Source: Branchipolynoe longqiensis (Eukaryota; Annelida; Polychaeta; Phyllodocida; Polynoidae). Taken from it: a stretch of DNA of 64,000 nucleotides. Positions 53,550 to 63,326 of the stretch are shown here, piece by piece. Position 1 is the stretch's first letter; each line of letters opens with the position of its first letter. Both the position numbers and the translations under genes were made by a program. The notes beneath the pieces are model-generated. The model worked only from the letters and a program-made list of their open reading frames with translations. It was not told where the DNA came from and did not search any database. Where the stretch lies: assembly GCA_030323885.1 (NCBI GenBank), contig CM059196.1, positions 40,624,535 through 40,688,534 of the forward strand, in the 5' to 3' direction.

Positions 53550-53646
53550 TAACACATGCTATAACATTGACTTAATATGCTATTCAATACAGTGACACAT
53601 GTCTAATAAGTGCACCGCTATTTAAGTTGGCTATATAGGATCAGAT

Positions 53647-54210
53647 TACAAATGATGGGAGATATGAGGAAGAAATTAAAAGAAGGATAACAATAGCCTG
53701 AACAACATTCTCCAAGATGTATAGAGTGTTAACATCAAGTAAGATATTAATACAAACAAGGAAGCGTATTCTTCAGTGTTATGTGTGGTCTACTCTAATG
53801 TATGGGGCTGAGACATGGACAATCTCGAAGAAAATGTACAAACGTTTAGCAGCATTAGAGATGTGGACTTATCGAAGGATGATGCAAATATCATGGACAA
53901 AGAAGATCACCAACAAAGAAGTTCTCAGAAAAATTAAAAATAAGAAAAGCTTGTTTGCCACTATACAGACAAAGAAACTTATTTATTTTGGCCACATCAT
54001 TCGTCAGAGTTCAATATACCGTACATTGTTGGAAGGGAAGGTGAATGGCAGCAGAGGGAGAGGGAGACCAAGAACATCATGGTTTACAAATATTTTACAG
54101 TGGACAGGCTTGAATTATTCACAGTCTATCAGAACAGCACACCATCAGGACAAGTGGAGAACCATTGCATCCAACCCTCGACTAGAGGACGGAACTATTG
54201 ATTGATTGAT
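53647..54210 (+). pseudogene. 5'-truncated LINE, reverse transcriptase C-terminus
   Basis: Flanked by AGGATCAGAT and AGGATCAAAT (53637-53646, 54211-54220). The frame 53717-54205 reads QCYVWSTLMYGAETWTISKK, ALEMWTYRRMMQISWTKKIT, LIYFGHIIRQ and GRGRPRTSWFTNILQWTGLN, the end of an endonuclease/reverse-transcriptase LINE protein of RTE-like style. The catalytic core is absent. The 3' tail is (ATTG)n. The tail differs from the LINE at 31.6 kb, so at least two LINE lineages are present. Confidence 0.85.
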
Positions 54211-54280
54211 AGGATCAAATGTAGGTCAGTGTTTTAGTTCTACAAAGTTTGATGCTTTCATTGGACTTTGTAGTTTGAAT

Positions 54281-54930
54281 AATCACCGATGTTACGAGGA
54301 CGTAAAACTCCAACAACCAACCAATGATCACCAATAAAAGAAAATCGGACGAATGCCTTAATTTGAGCAAATAAAAAAAAACTTGACATACACTAATTGC
54401 GTCATGCTGAACACCAAATCCCAAATTCAAATTTGCGCATGCCTAATTGCAAAGCATGAGCATTTATTTAGCCATTCCCAACCCCTCTTTATATTTTAAG
54501 AAATTAAAATAAACAAACTAAACCATTCCGAGGACTAGGCAACTTTCTGCCAAGGTAGTCGACGAATTGTGTGCAACATCTTTTAGGCCTGTTGGCAGCC
54601 GACCGGCCGACCAGTGATTAGGCATGTTGTTAGGGGTGTCACACTAATTAACGGGCCTAAGCCAATCAGACGCTGGCATTATAGACAATCAAATTCCAGA
54701 ATCAGAAGGAACCAAAACAAAAAAAAAAGGTGTTGCCTGTAGTGCAAAGGAAAGGGGGGTGGGAATGTTTGTGAACAAAAATAGTTGTGTATTTTATTGC
54801 GAATTTCCACGTCATTATTTGTGCAAAGAAATACAGGTCAGTGGAACTCGACCATTGTGCACTTTTGTGGCTCGGCGGCTGTGGGAGGTGTTAAAACTGC
54901 TATTCCGAATTTGTGCAGCGGTATTTGACC
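54281..54930. other. Unassigned sequence
   Basis: A short S1 tail (GTTACGAGGACGTAAAACTCCAACAACCAACC) lies at 54291-54322. A 72-codon frame at 54759-54977 has several Cys/His (CVFYCEFPRH) but I cannot assign it. Confidence 0.45.
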
Positions 54931-55161
54931 AGTTCAGACCAAAAAGCTGTAAACGCCAATCCAAAATTTTGATTTAAATAAAATATTTGTCCAAGAAGCT
55001 AATTTTAATTCTTACTAATTCCACTTTTCTAGTGATATATAATGATTATAGAGCACTGAACAAAAATATAGGAATGTAAAAAAAAGGATTTTTTTAAAAG
55101 GTTTGAATTCAATGTTTAGGTCAATTTTTGGATCGGCGTTTACGTGGTTTTGCGTCTGAAC
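54931..55161. repeat. Inverted repeat pair of about 35 bp arms
   Basis: CAGTTCAGACCAAAAAGC, TGTAAACGCCAATCCAAAA at left is inverted as TTTTGGATCGGCGTTTACG, TGGTTTTGCGTCTGAAC at right. The 160 bp between is AT-rich. The right outer side is cut by the SINE at 55168. Confidence 0.65.
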
Positions 55162-55167
55162 TCTTCA

Positions 55168-55507
55168 GTTTTACGAGTGGGACGTAGCTCAGGTGGTAGA
55201 GTGTCCACCTGTGAAGGTGTGGGTCATGCGATCGATCCAGCTCAGTGGACACACTTGCAGTTTGGGCTATTTTCCGTTCCAACCAGTGGTCCACAACCGG
55301 TTCATCAAAGGCTGTGGTATGTGTTGTGCTGTCTGTGGGAAAGTGCATATAAACGACCCCTCGCTGCTTCTCGGAAAGAGTATCCTATGTAGTGGCAGCG
55401 GGTTTCCTCTAAAGAAATATGTCAGAATGACCATATGCTTGACATGCAATAGCCGATGATAAAAATCAATGTGCTCTAGAAGCGTCGTTAAATAAAACAA
55501 ACTCCCA
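55168..55507 (+). mobile_element. tRNA-derived SINE of lophotrochozoan style
   Basis: Flanked by AACTCTTCA (55159-55167, 55508-55516). Head GGGACGTAGCTCAGGTGGTAG with B-box-like GGTCATGCGATCGATCC, body CAAAGGCTGTGGTATGTGTT and TGTCTGTGGGAAAGTGCATA, then TTTCCTCTAAAGAAATATGTC, and tail GCGTCGTTAAATAAAACAAAC. This body and tail are, as far as I remember, typical of widespread SINEs in molluscs and related phyla. It occurs only once in the window. Confidence 0.85.
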
Positions 55508-55577
55508 AACTCTTCATTTCAATTTGTCAGACAGCGCGACTCAATGAGATTTACACGCAGTTGGGATGTCAAATGTT

Positions 55578-56036
55578 TCCTTGTTTGTTTGAGCTTTATG
55601 TCCTAGCAACAGCTAAGGTCAAGCAGGATAGGTACTGACTTGTGACAGTGTGCACACATGGCGACCTTTTAGTGCACTTTTCTTGCCTCTCTCTTTATTT
55701 CGCATGTCAAATGTTTGTTTGTTTGAGCTTTATGTCCTAGCAACGGCTAAGGTCATATCAGGATGGGTACCAACTTTTGACAGTGTTCACTCATGGTGAC
55801 TTTATAGTGCTGCCCCACTGGGAAACTGGGTTGCTGGTGCCATGACTTGATATCCCAGTCAGTAAAATTATCCTAATACTGAGCGAACTGGTGCTTTCCC
55901 TATCCTGTTAATGTTGATCACTAGGCTAGGTAGCGACAAGCTTAAATTTGGTAAGTCGCCGGTTTGACTCGGTTAGCGTCTGAACTTATGGCTTCCTGTA
56001 GTGGAAGCTCTTACCGACTCGACCATCTCATCTGGT
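55578..56036 (-). mobile_element. S1 SINE plus a partial S1 tail
   Basis: 55578-55675 is a short minus-strand tail (GTTTGAGCTTTATGTCCTAG). 55715-56036 repeats the same start and continues to a head with GGTCGAGTCGGTAAGAGC. The repeated AAATGTTTGTTTGTTTGAGC start suggests duplication or successive insertion at the same target. Confidence 0.75.
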
Positions 56037-56039
56037 CCT

Positions 56040-56400
56040 CCAGCCGGGCTGACCAAGTGGGTAGAGAGCCTTGCTTCCCACACTGGATGAGCTAGTTGGG
56101 GTTTGGGGTTGGGGGTGGGGGGAGGCTCAATCCCCAAATTGAGTAAACCCGAAGAATCCAAAAATGGATACTGTTGCCACCTTGCCTGGCGCTCCACATT
56201 ATTACTAGGATAGGGCAGGGACTGGTTGACTCAATGATATGATAATGTCACTGAGTGGGATATCGGTTCATGGTGCCGATGTCATGGTATCCCAGTATGG
56301 CAGCACTAAAAAGTCACCGTCCTGAATGCGTGTTGTTGCAAGTCAAGAATCCCTCCTGGTATGACCCTAGGTGTAGCTTGGACGCAGAACCCCAATAAAC
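56040..56400 (+). mobile_element. S1 SINE, diverged
   Basis: GCCGGGCTGACCAAGTGGGTAGAG head, GGGGTTTGGGGTTGGGGG expansion in place of the B-box region, body GCGCTCCACATTATTACTAGG and tail TGTAGCTTGGACGCAGAACC. It lies head to head with the minus-strand S1 at 55715-56036. Confidence 0.75.
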
Positions 56401-56479
56401 AAATAATGTAATAGCTATGATGCTGTAGGTTTATATGCACTTGCATACCTAGTGCCATTACAGAGATCGGGAGATGAAG

Positions 56480-56810
56480 GTGTTCTCTGTGGCGGAGTGC
56501 TTAGAGTGTCTGACTTTTTTCTAGGTCGGACTGCTAATCTGAAGGTCGGTGGTTCGATTCCCCATGCCCCCATCTCTGCCAATTTGGATTTCCACCGCTG
56601 TGTATAACTTACAGCTTCATCAAAGGCCAGTTGCTCTCATACCATGTCTATGTGGTGTGGGAGGTTAAAAATCCCTTGGGTCGGTAAAGGTGTAGGCTCG
56701 GGCTTTCTATCGACAAACTATCTAATGGTGAAAACAAGCCTATTCAGGCTTATCCATGATAGGCAGTTTAAATCTTCAACAACATAAATCTTCAACAACA
56801 AATATTACAC
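56480..56810 (+). mobile_element. S2 SINE, long variant
   Basis: GGTGTTCTCTGTGGCGGAGTG, GGTGGTTCGATTCCCCATGC, CCATGTCTATGTGGTGTGGG, then TCTAATGGTGAAAACAAGCC and CATGATAGGCAGTTTAAATC, ending ATCTTCAACAACA. Same 3' extension as the 48.5 kb copy. Confidence 0.82.
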
Positions 56811-56914
56811 GCAACTTGTCACTAATCTAGTTATTCTCAGTTGATCTGGAAGACAGTCACATGCGAGTGGTTATAGGCTCATTGATTGTTGAGGTCAATA
56901 TTGACAATGAAGAC

Positions 56915-57140
56915 GGGATGGCCGAATGAGTTAGAGCATCCGTCTCCCATGTTGGTAGACCATGGGGTTGTGGGTTAGAATCCTGGTCGAGTCAAACTAA
57001 TGACTTAAAAATTGATACTCGTCGCTTCCTAGCCAGGCGCTCAGCATTATTAGGATAGGGCAAGGAGCAGTGAAATGAGGAAGACCAATCGTCCGCGATT
57101 GAAATGTCCCCTGCATAAACAACTAATGTACCAAGAAAAA
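56915..57140 (+). mobile_element. Chimeric SINE: S1 head joined to S2 tail
   Basis: 56915-57066 is S1 (GGGATGGCCGAATGAGTTAGAG to TTATTAGGATAGGGCAAGGA). From 57067 the sequence is the S2 short-variant tail (AGTGAAATGAGGAAGACC, AATCGTCCGCGATTG, CCCCTGCATAAACAACTAATGTACCA). The join is abrupt. Confidence 0.78.
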
Positions 57141-57316
57141 GAGGGTAAGGTTACATGGGTTTATTCATCTGAATATAACCAGTGCGTGAACCTACACTAA
57201 TGCACTATATGTTTCCAGATGTGTCACATCAAAGAAAGACCAGGCATAATATTAAAGAACTTTAACTACAACACACAAAACACAGAGGCCATATGGACAC
57301 CCCATGTAAACGCACT

Positions 57317-57644
57317 AACCGGGCGCGGTGGCGCAATAGGTAGAGCGCCGACTTCTTGTGCGGAAGGTCGGGAGTTCAAAATCCGGCCGAGTCCAACCAA
57401 TGACTTACAAAATTGATACTTGTTGCTACCTAGCCTGAAACTTGGGATTAATAGGATAGGACAAGGACTGGTTACTTCAGTAGACGGATAATGTGACTAA
57501 GTGGGATATTACGTCATGATGACGTCTGCCTGGTATCCCAGAGGGGCAGCACTATAAAGTCGCCATGAGTGCGCACTGTCACAAGTCGGTACCCGTTCTG
57601 ATATGACCTTAATGTTGCTAGGATGTAAACCTCAACAAACAAAC
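57317..57644 (+). mobile_element. Full-length S1 SINE
   Basis: Flanked by ATGTAAACGCACT and ATGTAAGCGCACT (57304-57316, 57645-57657). Head GGGCGCGGTGGCGCAATAGG, B box GGGAGTTCAAAATCCGG (one extra base), full body and tail TTGCTAGGATGTAAACCTCA. Confidence 0.9.
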
Positions 57645-57784
57645 ATGTAAGCGCACTCAATGCAACTCATAAAGGCTTGCCAGAACAAACAGAAGACTTA
57701 GCCAACAGAGATCAAATCGACTGTAGATGAGTAGAGAGAGTGGGACACATGTCTACAGCGATAGCAGTATCTGGCCATTCTATG

Positions 57785-57905
57785 TTGTTTGTTTCTTGTT
57801 GTTTTACGTCCTAGCAATATCTAAGGGCATATCAGGATGGGTACCGACTTGTGATAGTGCGCACTCATGGTGACTTTATAGTGCTGCCCCACTGGGAAAT
57901 CAGGC
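57785..57905 (-). repeat. S1 tail fragment
   Basis: TTGTTGTTTTACGTCCTAGC to GCCCCACTGGGAAATCAGGC. It stops where the CATR copy starts. Confidence 0.7.
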
Positions 57906-57909
57906 TGCC

Positions 57910-58315
57910 GCCATCATCATCATCATCATGCTGTCGGTCGCAATGCGACAAAGACTGCTTTTATTTCTTAACCGCCGCTGTTCCGTGCGGTTGTGCATTT
58001 CATAAAAGCTGCTTGCAAAGTGTTGAAGTGCTGCTGGCTTTTGCAAGTTACTAGCAGCACTCTCTCGGGGAGCAAATAGAGGTTTCACACCGGCAAGAAC
58101 ACGTCAAGACAGGCGCAAACTATTTGTCCCTGCAGTAGCTGGCCCGGAGATGTTGGGAGTTCCCTTCATCACTGCCCTTAATGCTGCCACGGAAGCATGG
58201 TTTTCTGTTAGGGTTTGCTCCTTTAGCCGTTGATTCTATCAAGAACCTATACCACAAGGCAGTGGTTTATAACTTTGCAAGGCAGGGGCGTCAAACACCC
58301 TGAGGTATTTTAGCA
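57910..58315 (-). mobile_element. CATR retroelement copy
   Basis: (CAT)n, GCTGTCGGTCGCAATGCGAC, then GCATTTCATAAAAGCTGC and the shared body ending GTCAAACACCCTGAGGTATT. Inserted within or beside S1 tail sequence, as is the copy at 360-830. Confidence 0.75.
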
Positions 58316-58337
58316 GATAGGTACTGCATTACATGCA

Positions 58338-58338
58338 G

Positions 58339-58376
<38 letters not shown>

Positions 58377-58380
58377 TATA

Positions 58381-58414
<34 letters not shown>

Positions 58415-58436
58415 CACATATATATATATACATATG
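58338..58436. repeat. (TA)n/(TATACA) microsatellite
   Basis: About 100 bp of TA with occasional CA steps. Confidence 0.95.
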
Positions 58437-58489
58437 GCAGTGCCTGTATTGTAGAAGGTAAGAAGTGACCTCTCGCTATAGGGGCTGGG

Positions 58490-58705
58490 GCTACAGTACC
58501 CAGCCAACATGACCCAATATCCAGCTGTCACTGACACTGAGCTAACCAGTCCTTGCCCTATCCTATTAATGCCGAGCGCAAGGCTAGGAAGTGACAAGTA
58601 TCAATTTTGTAAGTCATTGGTTTAACTCGACCGGGAACCGAACTCCCGACCTTCCGCAAGCGAGGCCCGCGCTCTACCGATTAGGCCATCGCGCCCGGTC
58701 TCTGA
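58490..58705 (-). mobile_element. S1 SINE, 3'-truncated
   Basis: TATCCTATTAATGCCGAGCG to the head GGCGCGATGGCCTAATCGG with B box GGGAGTTCGGTTCCCGG. The tail side is missing beyond about 58500. Confidence 0.78.
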
Positions 58706-58709
58706 CCAT

Positions 58710-59235
58710 TCCAAATACAGGGTCTGTCACACCAGCTGTTATAATGCGTAGACATAAGTGAAGCAGGGAGCATAATATACAAGAAGGGTCTGAGGAGGGT
58801 GAACAGAAGCTGTTTGTTGGGTTTTCCAGCCCAGAAACATGTAAGGTCATGAGAATGGAGGGATGGAAGGGATGCAAGAATAAACATAATGTATTGGTAC
58901 ATATTAATATGTTTTTCATGGCTACTGGAACAGGAATTAGAACGGCAGTAGTGAGGGGAAGGAGCGGGCGGTGTGAGAGCTGGAGCGGGCGGTGGGAGAG
59001 CAAGGGAGAGCTGGAGGGAGAGCTGGGAGAGAACTGGGGGAGGGTAATACATAATTCCAGCCGATTGGAGGAAAATGGTTAGTGATTGAACCTTCCAATT
59101 ATTCATATTTGCTTAATTCTTATACATTTGATATATAAATATATATGAATAGTGATAAACCTTCATTGCGTGTAATAAGCTGTACATAGTGGTTTGCCCC
59201 CCCCCCCCTCTACAAAGGGGTGGGGGTGGGGGGTT
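58710..59235. other. Unassigned sequence
   Basis: A purine-rich segment GAGCGGGCGGTG(T/G)GAGAGC is duplicated near 58965 and 58985. The poly-C tract is at 59198-59209. The minus-strand frames of 109 and 141 codons have no recognisable domain. Confidence 0.45.
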
Positions 59236-59728
59236 CCGGTGTTGCGGATTCCGAGGGACACCAGTTTGCCAGGGACACTTCCATTCAAATGCATTGTTAA
59301 CGGCCGTGAGCAAATCTTCATATAGAAAAAGTCAGATATCTCTCAAATTACACCATCTAGAAACAAATCGCTTGGTACACATATAAAAAACATATTTAAC
59401 ATAAAGACTATATTAAATTTATAAGGTTAGGGTTCTTAATTTCTATTATTTTTGAATAAAACTAACGCTTTGCACTGCGCTTACCGTCAAACTCAAGGCA
59501 TTGTCAATGGTCGTGAGCAATGTTCATACAGAAAATACAGAAGAAGTCAAATATCTCTCAAATTACACCATTTAGAAACAAATCATTTGGTACACATATA
59601 GAAAACATCTTTACCAAAAACATTATATTAAATTTATAAGGTTAGTGATGATGCTGTTCGATTTTGATGCATGTGCAGAAGCGATGTGTCCCTCGCAAAT
59701 TGGTGTCCCTGGGAAACCGCAACACCGG
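59236..59728. mobile_element. 493 bp inverted-repeat element with internal duplication
   Basis: CCGGTGTTGCGGATTCC, AGGGACACCAGTTTGCC and GGGACACTT at left are inverted at right (59682-59728) over about 45 bp with a few mismatches. Inside, a segment of about 140-155 bp (CGTGAGCAA, ATCTCTCAAATTACACCAT, TTGGTACACATAT, TATATTAAATTTATAAGGTTA) is present twice in direct order, about 59295-59430 and 59505-59645. No ORF of note. Confidence 0.82.
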
Positions 59729-59796
59729 TATACAACTCTCTAAACCCCACCCCCCGCCCCTCCCTGCTCAGGCTGTCATACTCCATTCGCTCGGAG

Positions 59797-59811
59797 GCTT
59801 ATATATATATC

Positions 59812-59850
<39 letters not shown>
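59797..59850. repeat. (TA)n microsatellite
   Basis: TATATATATCTATG then uninterrupted TA. Confidence 0.95.
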
Positions 59851-59851
<1 letters not shown>

Positions 59852-59859
59852 GCCAATAG

Positions 59860-60653
59860 ACAATAAACTATATTTAATATTTGCATAACTAGCTATGCCA
59901 TATATATACATACATACTTTTCTTCAAAGGACAAGCTGCATCCAGATCAATATCGTTCTGACCATAACAGGGTCATTGCTCACGGGCACATAAGACGAGG
60001 AGGCTGATGTTGGGAAAAAAACGAAGACAATTTATCCGGGCGCGCCCCCCTTCTCCCTCTGGCGGCATATACATCTTTGATCGTATCATTCATGCGTGTA
60101 GGGCAGTAACGACCGACATCATGTCATCTAATTTGATCATGGATGGGTATGGTATGGTGGATGGTACATGTGACAAATATGGTTGAGTGATGATATAACT
60201 TAGACACCAAGTTATATCGACATGTTACACATTTAAGCAGGGCAATAGAACATAGCAATTACATATAACAATCATGATGCATGATTGTTGATAGGTCAAT
60301 TGCTCGGGTGTCAATTGGCTGGTGATTTTGTTTAATTGTTTGTGTTATCTATGTTTAGTTTTTTGTTGTAGTTATGGTTTATTTAATTTTGTGTTTGATT
60401 GGCTGTGCCAATCATTCAACAGGTGTGGGTGGGTAAAAAAAAAAGTTTGTTGATGTGTTCAGTCTTGGGCTGTTTTGCAGACTGACCATCGGGGTGTGTG
60501 GAGTCGTGGGCTCCCGGTTGTGTAGTGACCTGATTGGTCGGATGGGTTTGGTGTTGTGATTGGTTGTTTGTAGGGGGAGGAGGCCGAGAGGTGTTGGGTG
60601 TGTCCAGCCTCGCTCATTCCAGACTATGTTAGACTCACAGGAGGGTGGTCAAC
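59860..60653. other. Unassigned sequence
   Basis: No long frames and no repeat family of this window are seen. GATTGGCTGTGCCAATCATTC (near 60397) is a short palindrome, and GATTGG recurs at 60531 and 60559. Confidence 0.4.
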
Positions 60654-60656
60654 TAA

Positions 60657-61111
60657 GGCCGTAATCGATTAACACGACCGGGGCGACTCGGGTCACCCGA
60701 GTTGCTAGAATTTCAAATCGAACACCGCGAGTGGAGTCGAGAAATACACGTGCGTGTGCAAAACAAACGATCCGACCCTAGTAACCCACCTGTTGGCTGG
60801 GGTTTGCTAAGGGCGATGATGTCACATCTGTGCTGGTACCTGTAGGATAACAGCTACCAGTACAACTTCTAGGTGTTGTTTTAATGCTTTTTTTTTTAAT
60901 AACCCGGATATTCAGGTTCTACAATCAGAAAATACTTTAAATCCTATTTTGAAGTACTTATATCGGTTATTGAAAAAATGTATTAAGTTTTAGATTAAGT
61001 CACCATTTTGTCCACCCCGAGCATATTCGTTTATTCAACCCGAGTCTGTGGGATGTGCGCATGCGCCAAAAAGTGGCTTGGGTGACGCGAGTTGATTAAT
61101 CGATTACGCCC
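60657..61111. mobile_element. M5 MITE, complete, with TAA duplication
   Basis: Flanks TAA at 60654-60656 and 61112-61114. Ends GGCCGTAATCGATTAA and TTAATCGATTACGCCC match at 15 of 16. The subterminal GACTCGGGTCACCCGAGTTG is palindromic. Interior as in the copies at 35.7 and 47.4 kb. Confidence 0.9.
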
Positions 61112-61139
61112 TAAGAGGGGAACACTTTAAAAATATTTG

Positions 61140-61425
61140 TTTTGAACATTTATACAGCCTATCATGGATAAGTCTGAAAAGACTTGTTTTCAGCATTAGA
61201 CAGTTTGTCGATAGAAAGCCCGAGCCTACACTTTTTCCGACCCAAAGGATTTTTAACCTCCCACACCACCCACATAGACATGGTATGAGAACAACTGGCC
61301 TTTGATGACCCTGTAAGTTATACACATCAATGGAAATCCAAATCAGCAGAGTTGATGGATTAGGAGTCCGACCTAGAATAAAGTCAGACACTCTAACCAC
61401 AGAGAACACCAAGCAGTTAAAGAGT
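61140..61425 (-). mobile_element. S2 SINE, long variant, damaged head
   Basis: CCTATCATGGATAAGTC, CGATAGAAAGCCCGAGCC and CACATAGACATGG match S2 in reverse. The B-box region is deleted between GAGTTGATGG and ATTAGGAGTC. Confidence 0.75.
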
Positions 61426-61497
61426 TGCTCGGATCTCTGTGGGGCCGGCCGGTGACTGAGGTTGCTGCAGACAGGTAGGTCCCACCGTGTGCAATTA

Positions 61498-62255
61498 GGG
61501 CCGATGTAGCAGGAAATCGCAAACCCTTTAAATCGCAAACCCCCACTTGTGATTTCCTAGGAAATCGCAAACCCCCATACAATATATAGGCATGGGGGGT
61601 TTGCGATTTCCTAGGAAATCACATATCCCCCCTGGACATCGCAAACCCCCCATGTTTGGCAGTCTTAAAGCAAGCACATATGCTTTGTGCAGGTTTGTTT
61701 TGCTTTTAAAATTCGCACAATGCACCATGATGCTTGAATTGCAAACTGGTCAATTGTAAAAATTGTATTTATGTAAGCATGATTAAGCCACATTTATTTT
61801 TATATAAGGGGCATCCCTCACAAGATGGATTAATTGAATATTTTTAATTTCATGCCTGTCACAGCAAGGGCCATATTCACTGTGATCACTCACAAGAAGG
61901 ATAGAGGAACAGGTACACTTTTGTCAAAGATACTAGACTATATCATTAAGAAAAGCCAGTACAACTATCTGTATCATTACCATTTTCAGTGCATGTGTGG
62001 TCAGAATTACAAACTGGACTATCGCAAAAATGTTTTCATTAGGATTAATCCATCTTGATCCTCCTTGAATCCATTTTATCCCCCCAGATCTGGTAGAAGT
62101 TCAAAATCAAACATATAACTGCCATGCTTGGGGTGATAAATGCTACAAAGCATGGGGGGTTTGCGATTTCCAGGGGGGTTTGTGATTTCCTAGTAAATCG
62201 CAAACCCCGGGGTCTGCAATTTCCAGGGGTTTGCGATTTCCTGCCACACCGGTGC
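61498..62255. mobile_element. MA-h: motif-array element, TTTGCGATTTCC word
   Basis: The ends GGGCCGATGTAGCAGG and CCTGCCACACCGGTGC are inverted with four mismatches, continued by AAATCGCAAACCC/GGGTTTGCGATTT. TTA flanks on the left (61495-61497) and TTG on the right. Both terminal zones (to about 61640 and from about 62150) are alternating copies of GGGGGTTTGCGATTTCCTAG and its complement. The 500 bp middle (61650-62150) is ordinary AT-rich sequence with no gene recognised. Confidence 0.75.
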
Positions 62256-62324
62256 TTGTGTGACTTCTCCAGGTGACAGTGGTCGCTGGTTCCAGTCGTG
62301 TAGCATGGTTAGGCTTGATTGGTT

Positions 62325-62650
62325 GGTTGGTTGTTGGAGTTTTACGACCTGGCAACATCTAAGGTCATATCAAGATGGTTACCGACTTGTGATGGCGCAC
62401 ACTCATGGTGACTTTATGGTGTTTCCCCACCACTGGGAAATCAGACTATCCGCACCATGACCCGATATCCAACTCAGTAATATTATCCTGACACTGAGGT
62501 AACCAGTCCTTTCCCTATCCTATTAATGCCGAGCGCAAGTGACAAGTATCAATTTTAAAGTCGTTGGGTTGAATCGACCGGGAACCGAACTCCCGACCTT
62601 CCGCACGCGAGGCCCGCGCTCTGCCGACTAGGCCACCGCGCCCAGTGGCA
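62325..62650 (-). mobile_element. S1 SINE, near full length
   Basis: GTTGGTTGTTGGAGTTTTAC tail, body with a small deletion at GAGCGCAAGTGACAAG, head GGGCGCGGTGGCCTAGTCGG and B box GGGAGTTCGGTTCCCGG. Confidence 0.87.
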
Positions 62651-62723
62651 CTTGTTAGATTCTATATGGTGATAGTTCAATGAACTAAAATAGCAGGTCC
62701 TTAGTCAAAAACACAGACACTAA

Positions 62724-63156
62724 AAACCCAGTCACACGAGGCCTGCATTCGCTTACGATCGATTCACGATGTCAAAAAGTCCTCATTGCACCCTCCTTAA
62801 GTGCTGGCGCCATGAGGATGCCAACCTCCCGGTGTCCATTTCGAAAATTTTGGATGCAAGGAGGTTGCAAGTGCTGCACTTGCAACCTCCTTGCGACCAG
62901 TTTGGTCAGCGCCATTAAAAAGTGGTTGGAGACCTGGCACTGCCCTGGTACTGCCCTGGTGCCGTCCCGGCGCTGATGCAGTGATGGCCTGGCACCAACC
63001 TGGCGCCGGCCTGGTGCCGATCTGGCGCTGCTCTGGTGCCGACCTGTTGCTGACCACGTATTTGAATCAATGTATCGAATGGGATGCTGGGAGGTTGGCC
63101 TCCTTTTGAGCATAAAGAGGTTGGCGGCGAACGCTGGCTCTCATGTGACTGGGGTA
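62724..63156. mobile_element. MA-f: motif-array element, CTGGTGCCG word
   Basis: TAA flanks at 62721-62723 and 63157-63159. The ends AAACCCAGTCACACGAG and CTCATGTGACTGGGGTA are inverted at equal length with few mismatches. GCCTGGTGCCG, TGGCGCTG and GGAGGTTGCAAGTG words fill the interior. Open frames of 70-113 codons on both strands are byproducts. Confidence 0.82.
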
Positions 63157-63288
63157 TAAGATATCCACCTTCATCAATTTATCAGTAAGACACTTCATTA
63201 TTTATCCAATTATTATCGAAATTCATCATTTTCTATCGGCACTTACCACTAGGCTATTAATAGCTGTCACATCGCAAAACCCCCCTCC

Positions 63289-63295
63289 ACCCCCG

Positions 63296-63326
<31 letters not shown>
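63289..63326. repeat. Poly-C tract
   Basis: CCCCCGCC followed by about 28 C. Such tracts are prone to sequencing and assembly length error. Confidence 0.95.

Larger units (their letters stand above)
52795..54280 (-). repeat. M1 MITE carrying two later insertions
   Basis: M1 minus-strand pieces lie at 52795-52948, 53550-53646 and 54211-54280 (ending TTGGACTTTGTAGTTTGAA). They are separated by MA-e copy 2 and by a LINE end. Joined, the pieces give a single collinear M1. Confidence 0.85.

Noticed and set aside
54759..54977. Zinc-finger or THAP-like small protein (CVFYCEFPRH)
   Set aside because: Spacing of Cys and His does not fit a domain I can name, and the frame runs into an inverted-repeat arm.
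59860..60653. Further Ngaro terminal repeat (GATTGGCTG, CAAATATGGTT words as at 3.13-3.18 kb)
   Set aside because: Shared words are short and out of order; similarity is not above what I would expect by chance.
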